A stretch of 64,000 bases of DNA from positions 45,503,486 to 45,567,485 of the forward strand of contig NC_091154.1 of assembly GCF_040958095.1 (NCBI RefSeq), read 5' to 3'. Below the pieces are notes generated by a model that was not told the DNA's origin, searched no databases, and saw only the letters and a list, made by a program, of their open reading frames with translations. Both the position numbers and the translations under genes were made by a program. This DNA comes from Procambarus clarkii (Eukaryota > Arthropoda > Malacostraca > Decapoda > Cambaridae). Positions 24,656-34,529 of this stretch are shown here, piece by piece. The stretch's first letter is position 1; every line of letters starts with the position of its first letter.

Positions 24656-24852
24656 AGTCCTAGTGTGAGAGTGGGAGTGGTGGGGGGGGGGTGTTTTGGG
24701 AGAGTGGGAGTGGTAGGGGGGGGGAGTGTGTTGGGAGAGTGGGAGTGGTAGGGGGGGGGGAGTGTGTTGGGAGAGTGGGAGTGGTAGGGGGGGGGAGTGT
24801 GTTGGGAGAGTGAGAGTGGTAGGGGGGGGGGAGTGTGTTGGGAGAGTGAGAT
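24656..24852. repeat. G-rich minisatellite, about 35-bp unit, 5 copies
   Basis: The unit contains gggagagtgggagtggtagg followed by a run of 7-10 G and 'agtgtgtt'. Copies differ mostly in G-run length. It may lie in the LINE-B 5' region. G-runs of this density could form quadruplexes. Confidence 0.9.
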
Positions 24853-25392
24853 TGGGGGTTAAGAAGAGGTGGGTGAGATGTTGTCTTCAGATTACGGCGG
24901 GGGGGGGGGGGGATTAGTGGCTTATCTGGGTTCCCAGTGAGCTCACAGTTGCTGTCCCTGTTACCTGCCTATCACTTACGATTGTATTATTGAATGGAAT
25001 GCAAGTGTCTATGAAATGATATTATATAAACCTTGTACACTGTTGGAGACTTATGAGAGACACTTACCAGCCAGCCCCCCACAAGCACTCCAGGTGAATA
25101 TACAGCGTGTCGTCGGTAATCCTTTAAGGTCTTCAGGTCTCCACATGGGTCCTGGCTGATGCGACTGATGCTGCCTCAAGAAGTCGATCTTCACTAGCTA
25201 TCTTCTCTAAATTCACTAAGATAATTCACCACGAGATGTGATCAATGTGTTGCATAACAATGCCACTGTTCAATTTACACTGTTCCGATTCTAACTGCAC
25301 AGTGCACCCGCTCCCTTGAACCCTATTGTTCCCTCAGTTAACGCGACCGCTGACCCTACACGTCTGCTCACGATCAAAGCTGACCCAAGACT
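24853..25392. other. No gene recognised; possible LINE-B 5' region
   Basis: Contains a 19-G run near 24897-24912. No coding frame or repeat match that I can support. Confidence 0.4.
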
Positions 25393-25418
25393 GTGTGTGT
25401 GTATGTGTGTGTGTGTAA
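25393..25418. repeat. Short (TG)n tract at the LINE-C 3' end
   Basis: tgtgtgtgtatgtgtgtgtgtg, ending exactly at the LINE-C terminus (aattacctaagtgtagttac). Confidence 0.9.
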
Positions 25419-25607
25419 TTACCTAAGTGTAGTTACAGGATGAGAGCTACGCTCGTGGTGTCCCGTCTATCCAACACTCTTTGCCATATAATGCTTTGAA
25501 ACTACTGACGATCTTGGCCTCCACCACCTTCTCACCTAACTTGTTCCTACCGTCTACCACTCTGTTTGCGAAAGTGAATTTTCTTATATTTCTTCGGCAT
25601 CTGTGTT

Positions 25608-25857
25608 ACCGACCGGCCGAGCGGACAGCACGCTGGACTTGTGATTCTGTGGTCCTGGGTTCGATCCCAGGCGCCGGCGAGAAACAATGGGCAGAGTTTC
25701 TTTCACCCTATGCCCCTGTTACCTAGTAGTAAAATAGGTACCTGGGTGTTAGTCAGCTGTCACGGGCTGCTTCCTGGGGGTGGAGGCCTGGTCGAGGACC
25801 GGGCCGCGGGGACACGAAAAAGCCCCGAAATCATCTCAAGATAACCTCAAGATAACC
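25608..25857 (+). mobile_element. SINE1 inserted in LINE-C
   Basis: Starts gaccggccgagcggacagca, B-box gggttcgatccc, SINE1 body, tail gaggaccgggccgcgggg and ctcaagataacctcaagata. Closely similar to the copy at 3990. Confidence 0.85.
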
Positions 25858-26277
25858 TAGTTTAAATCTATGACCTCTTGTTCTTGAAGTTCCAGGTCTC
25901 AGGAAATCTTCCCTATCGATTTTATCAATTTCTGTTACTATTTTGTACGTAGTGATCATATCACCTCTTTTTCTTCTGTCTTCTAGTTTTGGCATATTTA
26001 ATGCCTCTAACCTCTCCTCATAGCTCTTGCCCTTCAGTTCTGGGAGCCACTTAGTAGCATGTCTTTGCACCTTTTCCAGTTTGTTGATGTGCTTCTTAAG
26101 ATATGGGCACAACACAACCGCTGCATATTCTAGCTTTGGCCTAACAAAAGTCATGAACAATTTCTTTAGTATATTGCCATCCATGTATTTAAAAGCAATT
26201 CTGAAGTTAGAAAGCGTGGCATAGGCTCCTCGCACAACGTTCTTTATGTGGTCCTCAGGTTTTCTATCTAGAACCAC
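25858..26277 (-). pseudogene. LINE-C ORF2 C-terminal region
   Basis: An open frame of about 140 codons: RKPEDHIKNVVRGAYATLSN, LKKLFMTFVRPKLEYAAVVL, HATKWLPELKGKSYEERLEAL, EDRRKRGDMITTYKIV and TSRTRGHRFKL. This is the conserved region downstream of RT in CR1/Jockey-type LINEs. The frame is cut by SINE1: the final codons of the apparent frame below 25858 come from SINE sequence. It is separated from the RT piece by frame changes at 26277-26365. Confidence 0.8.
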
Positions 26278-26364
26278 CCCTAGATCTCTTTCTTTATCAG
26301 AATGCTTTAAAGATTTCTCACATAATATATAGGTTGCGTGGGGTCTATGGTCTCCTATTCCACA

Positions 26365-26692
26365 TTACATAACATGGCATTTATTAACATTAAATTCCAT
26401 TTGCCAAGTGGTGCTCCATATACTTATTTTGTCCAGGTCATCTTGAAGAGCATGACAATCATTCAAGTTTCTTATCCTTCCTATTATCTTAGCATCATCA
26501 GCAAACATGTTCATATAATTTTGTATACCAACTGGTAGTTCATTTATGTAGACAATAAATATCACTGGTGCAAGAACTGAACCCTGTGGTACCCCACTTG
26601 TGACATTTCTCCAGTCCAATACCTTGCCTCTGATTACTGCCCTCATTTTTCTATCAGTCAGGAAATTTTTCATCCATGTTAGAAGCTTTTAC

Positions 26693-26694
<2 letters not shown>
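26365..26694 (-). pseudogene. LINE-C reverse transcriptase fragment
   Basis: A 102-codon frame plus upstream WMKNFLTDRK. Blocks: VTSGVPQGSVLAPVIFIVYINELP and MNMFADDAKIIGRI (catalytic Asp-Asp intact), then DLDKISIWSTTWQMEFNVNKCHVM. Everything upstream of the RT fingers is absent. The break lies at the edge of a (TG)n array. Confidence 0.85.

Positions 26695-26776
<82 letters not shown>
26695..26776. repeat. (TG)n microsatellite
   Basis: Pure TG of about 80 bases between LINE-C and unannotated sequence. Confidence 0.95.
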
Positions 26777-26779
<3 letters not shown>

Positions 26780-27294
26780 CTTGTGTTTTGCACTAGTTTG
26801 TTTGTTTTTTGTTAACGTTTGTGGATGTAGTTTCATGTGCAGGTGACTCTGAGATGTGTATTTGTGAAATTTGTATGTGTTTGTATATGTTCAAGCTTGG
26901 AACCAGCGAGGAAATTTCTGTATGAAAGAAAAACAAGCGCCTCTTGAATCGTGTAGGCTGCGCATGCAGGAACCTGTGAAACTTAAAGCAGGCACAGAGG
27001 TAGTGACCCCTTGTCTGCCACCAGGCACCAGACCCTCCACACACAACAACATCCCACCTTCATCACGTGACCTCAGCACACTCGAACATCGCACAATATC
27101 AGAGGACGTCCATCTGCAGCCTGCTACATGGAGCCTGTGCAAGCATTCGAGATCCCAGAATCCGAGCTTAACCGATCCTTCCCTATATTGGGGCACCGAG
27201 GACTGTGCGGGATTTTGAATTTGATGCTCGACACAAATATGTAGTTTTCTACTCTCCTTTGATGCCTTCCCCCTACCTGTATTTAGGCCCAGGT
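26777..27294. other. No gene recognised
   Basis: Mixed-composition sequence. Frames of 80-135 codons are present on both strands, but they overlap antisense and show no motif I recognise. Unassigned. Confidence 0.4.
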
Positions 27295-27334
27295 ACATTT
27301 ATTTATTTAAGTATTTATTTATTCATTTATATAT

Positions 27335-27377
<43 letters not shown>

Positions 27378-27774
27378 TATACAAGAAGGTACACTGAGGT
27401 TAAGAGAGAACATAGCACTGATGAGTTTACATTCTTGTAAAGCAACTAGCGTGCATAGTTTTGAACATGTCCTTAATCTAACAGATCGTTTTAAGCAGGT
27501 AATTTTAAGTAGGTAATTTCCAGCAAAATTAGCAAAAAATGTTACAGGTACATTGTAAGATAATTTGACTCAATACGCAAAAATTAGTTTAATTCACAAT
27601 AATAACACTACACAATAATGACAAAGATTAGTAGGTACATTGGAGTAAAATTTGAGGGTTATCAATGGAGTAAAATTTGAGGGTTATGAACTGGTTCATT
27701 GTAACACAATTTGTGGATCATTTCAAGGTACAATACGGTAAAATATGCACTCATTATAACAACCATGATATATG

Positions 27775-27948
27775 GTTGTACCTCAATTAGTATTAAGTTT
27801 TAGTCTTAGTGTTTTTCCTGCCCGAAACGCTTTGCGTAATAGTGGCTATTTAGGCATTGTATGTACTAGCTCTATCTATAAATCCATCAACTTTTGTATG
27901 TCACCTTGTATGTATGTACTTTACCTGAATAAATATTTGTATTTGTAA
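27775..27948 (+). mobile_element. Short retroposon (family 3) inserted in LINE-A
   Basis: Contains tgcccgaaacgctttgcgta, ttgtatgtactagctctatc and a 3' end ctgaataaatatttgtattt. It is absent from the aligned LINE-A copy at about 43270. Matches 348-480. Confidence 0.7.
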
Positions 27949-28126
27949 GGTGATAACAATGATGATAAAGATAAATATTATATGGCTTTGGTACATATAT
28001 TGGGGATTGGGTTGCACTATGCACAGTGCGAGTATAAAGCACTAGGTAAGAATCTATGAAGAGGAAATTAGGTACTTTTTGGTTTTATTTTTGAATAAGG
28101 CAAAAGAGGAACAGCTTTTCAATTCG

Positions 28127-28579
28127 TCAGGGAGTGAGTTCCATAGACAAGGTCCCCTTACTTGCATAGTGTTTACACATATTAAGTTTGACTCTGGGGA
28201 TTCCAAAGAGATATTTATTTCTAGTATGGTGATTATGAGTTCTATTACATGTGTCCACGATGAGTTTTAGAACAGGGTTTGCATTTAAGAACAGGGTTTT
28301 GTAAATGTAAATGGTGCAAGAGAATGTGTGGAGTGAATTTATGTTAAGCATGTTTAGGGATTGAAACAGGTGGGGGGAGGGGGCGGGACTGAGTTGTCTG
28401 AAAGCAAAGTTTGTTATTGTTCTGATAGCAGATTTTTGCTGGGTGATGATGGGCTTGAGATAGTTTGCAGTGGTTGAACCCCAAGCACAGATAACATATG
28501 TAATATAAGGATATATTAGCGCGTAGTATAATGAGAGGAGAGCAGAGATAGGAACATAATATCTGATAAAGCATACCAA
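28127..28579 (-). pseudogene. LINE-A ORF2 C-terminal fragment
   Basis: A 150-codon frame: IRYYVPISALLSLYYALIYPYITYVICAWGST, then KPIITQQKSAIRTITNFAFR and HLFQSLNMLNINSLHTFSC. It matches the C-terminal region of the LINE-A copy at 56500-56983. The upstream RT domain is absent, and the element joins R at 28634. Non-functional. Confidence 0.8.
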
Positions 28580-28634
28580 CCGTTTTATAGACTTTCTTGG
28601 TTATGTGTTGTATATTGGTGCTGAAGTTGAGTCT

Positions 28635-29375
28635 CTAATGGATCACAGTCACTAACGTTTATCCAATATTGTATCACCGTAACTAACGTTGATCATCAGT
28701 TGGATCAAAGTCACTCCTACGTCATTAAAGTGTAAAGTATTTTAAAAGTATTTTAGTCAGGCACTTTATACTACTTGGCATAATATATAAATGAGGACGA
28801 GTTATGAGCTTCCAAATCATTATATATTTCACTTACATAATCATATACAAATTGTCTACACGATCAGAATTATTTAAGATAAATCTAACATTTTAAGGAC
28901 AATATATAATTGCAATAAATATATGATTAATTTTGTATTCTTTTTAATATTTTAGCAAATATTTACATAAACTTTTCTATTTGTTTTAAAGAAATTACTG
29001 GTTTTATGAATGGCTCGGCCTATACAACTAAGACTCGGCCATTGCTCCTTAAAGAACTCTATTTAAATTTTGACAGTCTACTTGTGGTAGATTTTATACA
29101 TTGCGACCCAGCGTAATAATTTTACACATAATACCCTGATTGATTCCTTTAATTGTTAATTTACCTTAATTACAATATTACATTGCTGCAGTGTTTACAT
29201 TTAGGCATTTATATATTTAAATTTCATTATGTATATGTGTATAATTATTTTATACTATACTTAAATGTTATATTTCATTATGTTGTGTTGAATTGCTAGT
29301 TGCCAGAGTAGGGTCCGGCCGTTGACACTAATCCCCCCACCACCTGCCTCTGTGACTGATGGAGTGTGTGCGTTC
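28635..29375 (-). repeat. Repeat R copy 2
   Basis: Includes cactaacgtttatccaatat, a central AT-rich section, 'gacagtctacttgtggtaga' and, at its far end, gccgttgacac...cacctgcctctgtgactgat. It aligns with 44340-45063 over its length. Non-coding. Confidence 0.75.
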
Positions 29376-29809
29376 GTGTGCTAACATCAGAGCAGCCAAC
29401 CTGTGCGATGGTTGTTTCTCTTCTATGAATACATATATTATTATTTGTTTGTGTAGTTGAACATCTGTGCATGTTCCAGAGCTTGGTGTATTATGTTTTC
29501 TTTTCTTTACTTGGAGAGTGTTAAGAATATACCGTTATGTTGGTATTGTTTAGTTGACCTGTGGAGACCAAGAGGATTAATTCCTCACTGCTCTCTACGT
29601 TGTGGTATGGGTAACACATTGGTGTTGTGCTCTTTATTATAACAATTTATTACACTATTTCAATTATTTATTTCTTAAATTGTAATATCGTAATTCATTG
29701 GTATAAATGTATTGCATTTTATCTGAGAATGCCAAGCTAGATATGTACTCCAGCTTGCCGACAGAACTATACTACCCATACAAGTTAAGTGTTATATTAT
29801 CATTGCAAT

Positions 29810-30661
29810 ATGGAAGTTGTAGTTAAGGACCTGGTGACTCTAGTGGGAGCCCTGAGGACAGAGTTGGACTTTCTGCGGGAGGAGGTGCGTCAGCTGAAAG
29901 AACAACGAGAAGTAACGAAGGAGGAGACCAGCAGTAAAGGGACCTCGTCTTGGAGAGTTGTGAAAGACAGGGGCCTTAAGAAGACTTTGATAAAGCCGCC
30001 TTCAAACGCCATAGCAACCTCCAATTCATTTGACGTTTTGGAGGACGAGTGCTGTGGAGAGACTGTGGATCGCGCAAAAGGGAAAGCAACGAAGAGAAAG
30101 GAAGCGCAGGCCCCTCAGAGGGTAAAGGAAGTACCTAAGCAAACATTAGTTGTGGGAGATTCCCAGATAAGGTATTTGGATAGAACGTTTTGTGCTAGAG
30201 ATAGGGGGAACAGGTTAAGGGTTTGCTATCCCGGAGCTGGCATTGGTGATATTATAAACAACATGAATGATATTATGGCTGGTAATGGGAACAATCCCAT
30301 TATTTGCATTAGCGTGGGAGGAAATGATGTTGGTCGAGTTAGGAGTGAGGAACTGATTCAGAGGTATAAAACAGCCATAGAGTTAGTTAGGAGCAAGGGA
30401 GGAATCCCGATCATATGTGGCATTCTTCCAAGAAAGGGAGTGGGAAATGAATGGATATCGAGGGCACTTGGTGTCAATTGCCGGCTGGAAAGATATTGCA
30501 AATCAAATGCAATATCTTTCATAGACAACTGGGAACACTTCTATGGAAGAAATGAAATGTATGCTCGTGATGGGGTGCATCTATCGAGAGCTGGGGTTGT
30601 TGCTGTTGCGAACTCGTTAGAAGAAGTGGTTAGAGGTGTTTGTTTGGGTTTAAACTGTTAG
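29810..30661 (+). CDS. CR1 ORF1: coiled coil + SGNH hydrolase (esterase-like)
   Basis: A 283-codon protein from the first ATG (the open frame also reaches upstream to a GTG at 29789). Residues 1-35 form a heptad-like coiled coil (LVGALRTELDFLREEVRQLK). A basic, low-complexity linker follows. From about 110 is a GDSL/SGNH hydrolase fold: TLVVGDSQIRYLDR (Gly-Asp-Ser nucleophile, about 116), VCYPGAGIGDI, CISVGGNDVGR (Gly-Asn block, about 170) and ARDGVHLSRAG (Asp-x-x-His, about 254). All four SGNH blocks are visible. In CR1 elements this ORF1 type is known and is thought to act on lipids or in RNP assembly. The stop overlaps the upstream extension of ORF2. Confidence 0.9.
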   Translation: MEVVVKDLVTLVGALRTELDFLREEVRQLKEQREVTKEETSSKGTSSWRVVKDRGLKKTLIKPPSNAIATSNSFDVLEDECCGETVDRAKGKATKRKEAQAPQRVKEVPKQTLVVGDSQIRYLDRTFCARDRGNRLRVCYPGAGIGDIINNMNDIMAGNGNNPIICISVGGNDVGRVRSEELIQRYKTAIELVRSKGGIPIICGILPRKGVGNEWISRALGVNCRLERYCKSNAISFIDNWEHFYGRNEMYARDGVHLSRAGVVAVANSLEEVVRGVCLGLNC

Positions 30662-30672
30662 TAGATAGAGGT

Positions 30673-33471
30673 ATGGGAATTGATTTGGAGGAAGGAGGTA
30701 ATAAAAGTATGTGTTTGTGGGAGAAAGGAATTGGCAAAACGATCAGGGAAAGAGAAGGTCCGCAAAATAACAATTCACTTAGGGTATATTACACTAACAG
30801 TAGAAGTCTAAGAAATAAAATTAACGAATTAAATGCTCTTGTCTGCACAGAAAAAATAGATATTATTGCACTTACCGAAACGTGGATGAATGTAGAAAAT
30901 AGAGAACTATTAGCTGAATATCAAATATATGGATTTAAACTATTTCACACAGATAGATATATTAGACGAGGAGGTGGAGTAGCCATATATGTTAGGGACA
31001 ATTTGAAATGTAGTCTCAAAGAGGGAATCAAAACAGAGCCACACACAGAAACTATTTGGATTGAATTAAACGAAAAAGCCAATAATATTATAATAGGAGT
31101 AATATATAGGCCACCAAATTTAGACAGAATGGAAGCAAAGCATCTATGGGATGAAATATCTAGAACATCTAGATCTAACAGTATTTATGTCATGGGTGAC
31201 TTTAATTTTAGCGGAATAAACTGGTTGAACAAAACAGGGAATAGTGAAGCAGAAGATTTTCTAGAATTAATTGACGATTGCTTTCTTACGCAACACATTA
31301 AGGAACCAACACGGGAAAATAATATTTTAGATTTAGTGTTAACCAACAGGGAAACGCAAATTAATGACATCGAAATAGGGAGTGAGCTAGGGAGCAGTGA
31401 TCACAAAGAAATCAGATTTAGCATAGAATGGAATAGACCAGTAGGAGAAAATTCTGTTAAAGTGCCAGATTTTCGAAAAGCTGATTTTAATAGCCTAAGA
31501 AATTTTTTGGGTCAAATTGATTGGAAAGTCTTGGGTATGGGGTGTGGGCCGGTCTTGGAGCGAGACATGAACCCAGCGATAGGTGACTTAAATGGGGATT
31601 TCGATGTGGATTCAATATATAACTTATTTAAGAATATTCTAAACAAAGCACAGGAACGTAGTATACCATACAAATTGAATAGATCGAATACTAATGACCC
31701 AAAGTGGATAACAAAGAATTTGAAGAACCTTATAGGTAAAAAGAGAGCTTGGTACAAAAGGATTAAAAATGGGGAGGTCACTTTAGAACAGGAATTCGTA
31801 CAACTGGTTAGAAATGTTAAAAAAGAGATAAGGAAAGCAAAAAGAAACTATGAAGTTCGCATAGCAGGGCAAGCAAAGACAAATCCTAAAGGGTTTTTTC
31901 AGTTATATCGTACTAAGACTAGGGAAAGGATAGGTCCATTAAAAACTGAGACAGGTCAAATAACAGATAGTGATGAAGAGATGAGTAGTATTTTTAATAA
32001 ATATTTTGTATCTGTATTTACTAAAGAGGAACTTAACAATATGCCTTCAGCCGAACAAGTCTATGTGGGTGGGGACGAGAACAGGTTGACGAGTTTAACA
32101 GTTACCAGGGAGGATGTTCTTAAACAAATAGTAAAACTCAAACCAAACAAATCCCCAGGGCCGGATGAAGTGTTTGCCAGGGTGCTTAAAGAATGCAAAG
32201 AGGAGCTTTGTGACCCACTGTCAACCATATTTAATAAATCAATAGAGTCAGGCAGAGTGCCAGAGTTTTGGAAAGTTGCTAATGTGATACCAGTTTTTAA
32301 GAAAGGAGATAGATCACTTGCGTCTAACTATCGACCAATTAGCCTAACGTCTATTATGGGAAAGTTACTCGAATCTATAATAGCAAATAAAATTCGTCTT
32401 CATCTTGAAAAACATAAATTAATAATTGAGTCGCAACATGGTTTTATAAATGGCCGTTCATGTTTAACAAATTTGTTATCTTTTTATTCTAGCATTGTTG
32501 AGGCAGTTGATAGTGGTAAGGATTGCGATGTTGTATACCTTGACTTTAGCAAAGCTTTTGATACAGTGCCACATGAAAGACTGATTAAAAAGATAGAGTC
32601 TCATGGTATTGGGGGTGCTATATTAAGCTGGATTAGGGCATGGCTATACCAAAGGAAACAGAGAGTTAGTATAAATGGAATCAAGTCAGAGTGGGAAAAT
32701 GTTGTAAGTGGAGTGCCTCAAGGCTCTGTCCTGGGACCTCTGTTGTTTATAATATATATAAATGATTTAGATTCAGGTTTGAGTAGCAACATTTGCAAAT
32801 TTGCCGATGATACGAAAATCGGTAGGGAAATTAATTCGGAGGAGGACTCACTATCACTTCAAGTTGATCTAGATAGGCTTTTGAAATGGTCAAAGGATTG
32901 GCAGATGCAGTTTAATGCTGATAAATGTAAAGTTCTGAGGTTAGGTAATGATGATAGAGTTACAAGATACGAGCTAGATGGTGTTGTGATTGCGAAGTCG
33001 GATTGCGAAAGGGATCTGGGAGTTATGATTAGTAAGAATTTAAAACAAAAGGATCAATGCATAAATGTTCGTAATAAGGCAAATCGGACACTTGGATTTA
33101 TTAATCGCAGTGTTAGTAACAAGACACCTGGTGTGGTTCTCAAGCTATATCTTGCTCTAGTTAGGCCCCATTTAGATTATGCAGTTCAGTTTTGGTCGCC
33201 ATATTATAGAATGGATATAAATTCACTTGAACGTGTCCAGCGTAGGATGACTAAGTTAATTCCCCAAATTAGAAATCTTTCATATGAAGAAAGATTAACA
33301 AAGCTTAAGTTGCATTCACTGGAAAGGCGAAGAGTTAGGGGTGACATGATAGAGGTTTACAAGTGGATGAATGGACATAACCGGAGGGATATTAATAGGG
33401 TATTAAAAGTATCAACACAGGACAGAACACGAAACAATGGGTATAAATTGGATAAGTTTAGATTTACATAA
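30673..33471 (+). CDS. CR1 ORF2: APE endonuclease + reverse transcriptase
   Basis: 932 codons from the first ATG; the frame opens upstream at a TTG (30640), overlapping ORF1 by 22 bases in the -1 frame, so reinitiation or frameshifting is possible. Endonuclease: YYTNSRSLRNKINEL (Asn), IIALTETWM (Glu), IRRGGGVAIYVRD, GVIYRPPN, YVMGDFNFSGINW, NNILDLVLTN and GSSDHKEIRFS. RT: PNKSPGPDEVFARVLKEC, VFKKGDRSLASNYRPISLTS, ESQHGFINGRSCLTNLL, VVYLDFSKAFDTVPHER, VVSGVPQGSVLGPLLFIIYINDL and ICKFADDTKIGR. The C-terminal SYEERLTKL/LERRRVRGDMIEVY region follows. Catalytic residues are intact. The natural C-terminus is lost: the frame stops one codon into the inverted CR1 insertion, and the missing 40 or so codons lie at 33841 onward. 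Confidence 0.92.
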   Translation: MGIDLEEGGNKSMCLWEKGIGKTIREREGPQNNNSLRVYYTNSRSLRNKINELNALVCTEKIDIIALTETWMNVENRELLAEYQIYGFKLFHTDRYIRRGGGVAIYVRDNLKCSLKEGIKTEPHTETIWIELNEKANNIIIGVIYRPPNLDRMEAKHLWDEISRTSRSNSIYVMGDFNFSGINWLNKTGNSEAEDFLELIDDCFLTQHIKEPTRENNILDLVLTNRETQINDIEIGSELGSSDHKEIRFSIEWNRPVGENSVKVPDFRKADFNSLRNFLGQIDWKVLGMGCGPVLERDMNPAIGDLNGDFDVDSIYNLFKNILNKAQERSIPYKLNRSNTNDPKWITKNLKNLIGKKRAWYKRIKNGEVTLEQEFVQLVRNVKKEIRKAKRNYEVRIAGQAKTNPKGFFQLYRTKTRERIGPLKTETGQITDSDEEMSSIFNKYFVSVFTKEELNNMPSAEQVYVGGDENRLTSLTVTREDVLKQIVKLKPNKSPGPDEVFARVLKECKEELCDPLSTIFNKSIESGRVPEFWKVANVIPVFKKGDRSLASNYRPISLTSIMGKLLESIIANKIRLHLEKHKLIIESQHGFINGRSCLTNLLSFYSSIVEAVDSGKDCDVVYLDFSKAFDTVPHERLIKKIESHGIGGAILSWIRAWLYQRKQRVSINGIKSEWENVVSGVPQGSVLGPLLFIIYINDLDSGLSSNICKFADDTKIGREINSEEDSLSLQVDLDRLLKWSKDWQMQFNADKCKVLRLGNDDRVTRYELDGVVIAKSDCERDLGVMISKNLKQKDQCINVRNKANRTLGFINRSVSNKTPGVVLKLYLALVRPHLDYAVQFWSPYYRMDINSLERVQRRMTKLIPQIRNLSYEERLTKLKLHSLERRRVRGDMIEVYKWMNGHNRRDINRVLKVSTQDRTRNNGYKLDKFRFT

Positions 33472-33840
33472 GAACATAAGAACATAAGAACATAAGAACA
33501 AAGGTAACTGCAGAAGGCCTATTGGCCCATACGAGGCAGCTCCTATTCTATAACCACCCAATCCCACTCATATACTTGTCCAACCCGTGCTTGAAACAAT
33601 CGAGGGACCCCACCTCCACAATGTTACGCGGCAATTGGTTCCACAAATCAACAACCCTGTTACTGAACCAGTATTTACCCAAGTCTTTCCTAAATCTAAA
33701 CTTATCCAATTTATATCCATTGTTTCGTGTTCTGTCCTGTGTTGATACTTTTAATACCCTATTAATATCCCCCCGGTTATGTCCATTCATCCACTTGTAA
33801 ACCTCTATCATGTCACCCCTAACTCTTCGCCTTTCCAGTG
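33472..33840 (-). mobile_element. Second CR1 3' end, inverted, nested in the first
   Basis: Minus-strand CR1 3' end, 5'-truncated, with its octamer tail (ataagaac x4 as read on plus, from about 33474) at the left edge. It overlaps in sequence with 33330-33466 and 33841-34060 as reverse complement, showing near-identity. The host element resumes exactly where it stopped, with a possible 4-5 base duplication (attta/ttta). Confidence 0.85.
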
Positions 33841-34068
33841 AATTTAGGAAAGACTTGGGTAAATACTGGTTCAGTAACAGGGTTGTTGATTTGTGGAACC
33901 AATTGCCGCGTAACATTGTGGAGGTGGGGTCCCTCGATTGTTTCAAGCACGGGTTGGACAAGTATATGAGTGGGATTGGGTGGTTATAGAATAGGAGCTG
34001 CCTCGTATGGGCCAATAGGCCTTCTGCAGTTACCTTTGTTCTTATGTTCTTATGTTCTTATACACACA
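33841..34068 (+). mobile_element. CR1 3' end of the host copy
   Basis: Continues the ORF2 coding sense (GKYWFSNRVVDLWNQLPRNI, GLDKYMSGIGWL) and ends in gttcttat repeats. It is out of register with ORF2 only because of the insertion at 33472. Confidence 0.85.
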
Positions 34069-34099
34069 ATATGTGTGACTCCTCTGCGTCCACAAGTTA

Positions 34100-34180
34100 C
34101 AGGCCCGCTCCTGTGCCAGGTAAGTCCACTACGGGCTCACCATAACCCGTGCTACTTGCTCCGCTCCTGTGCCAGGTAAG
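34100..34180. repeat. Short insertion 'acgggctcaccat' flanked by a 20-base direct repeat
   Basis: The string cgctcctgtgccaggtaag occurs before and after a 36-base segment tccactacgggctcaccata...gctacttgct. The same segment with the same right flank recurs at 34770-34822, and its complement at 43390-43420. Likely a very short retroposon or a SINE fragment. Confidence 0.5.
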
Positions 34181-34526
34181 ACGAGGCAGTTGTTTTCTGT
34201 TTAGCTGTTGGTGGCGCCAGGTATAAATGTGGCGCGGGTCAGATGTGACCCAATTTGTATCTCCAATCGACCAACAAATTGGGTCACATCTGACCCGCGC
34301 CATATTTATACCTGGCGCCACCAACAGCTAAGCCACGGGAGACATCTCCCGTCACGCAGGGTGCAGTCGCACCTCCACAGATCTCCAGTATCAGCTATTG
34401 ATACTGGTAATGGCTCAAAAGGGCCACCACTTACGGGCTATTCATGCCCGTGCCACCTTTTAGGTGGCTTAATCTTCATCTTCATCTTCTTCAACAGCTA
34501 AGCACAGAAAACAACTGCCTCGTCGC
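34180..34526. mobile_element. Foldback element split by SINE4
   Basis: The inner arms 34203-34256 and 34276-34329 are reverse complements over 54 bases (one mismatch), with a 19-base spacer. They contain ggcgccaggtataaat and gacccaattt. Homology continues outward: left 34180-34202 (gacgaggcagttgttttctg) pairs with right 34497-34526, beyond the SINE. Total arm length is about 80 bases. Could be a small foldback/MITE-type DNA element. Confidence 0.75.
34334..34491 (+). mobile_element. SINE4 with 12-bp target-site duplication
   Basis: A 158-bp element: gggagacatctcccgtcacg, gtgcagtcgcacctccacag, gtaatggctcaaaagggcca and tail aggtggcttaatcttcatc. It is bracketed by caacagctaagc at 34322-34333 and 34492-34503. 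Second copy at 51222-51384 (minus). No clear tRNA boxes, so the head type is unknown. Confidence 0.85.
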
Positions 34527-34529
34527 AGT

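Larger units (their letters stand above)
25419..26694 (-). mobile_element. LINE-C, 5'-truncated, with a SINE1 insertion
   Basis: CR1/Jockey-type LINE on the minus strand, a relative of LINE-B but distinct (about half of the conserved C-terminal residues differ by eye). It begins in RT, next to the (TG)n at 26695, and ends at another (TG)n. SINE1 sits at 25608-25857. Confidence 0.85.
27295..28634 (-). mobile_element. LINE-A copy (3' half), joined to R
   Basis: The 3' tail (minus) ends in a long (AAAT)n array at 27295-27375. It runs from the RT C-terminal region to that tail and is interrupted by a retroposon at 27775-27948. At 28634 it meets repeat R at the same LINE-A position (before 'agactcaacttcag') as copies 1 and 4. 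Confidence 0.8.
29376..34068 (+). mobile_element. CR1-clade LINE, apparently intact ORFs, interrupted near the 3' end
   Basis: Contains a 5' leader (start uncertain), ORF1 (29810-30661), ORF2 (30673-33471), then an inverted CR1 insertion at 33472-33840. The remaining 3' end runs 33841-34068 and finishes in the 8-bp repeat gttcttat x3. An SGNH-type ORF1 and an octamer-repeat tail are established hallmarks of CR1 elements. Among the LINEs here this is the best preserved. Confidence 0.9.
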
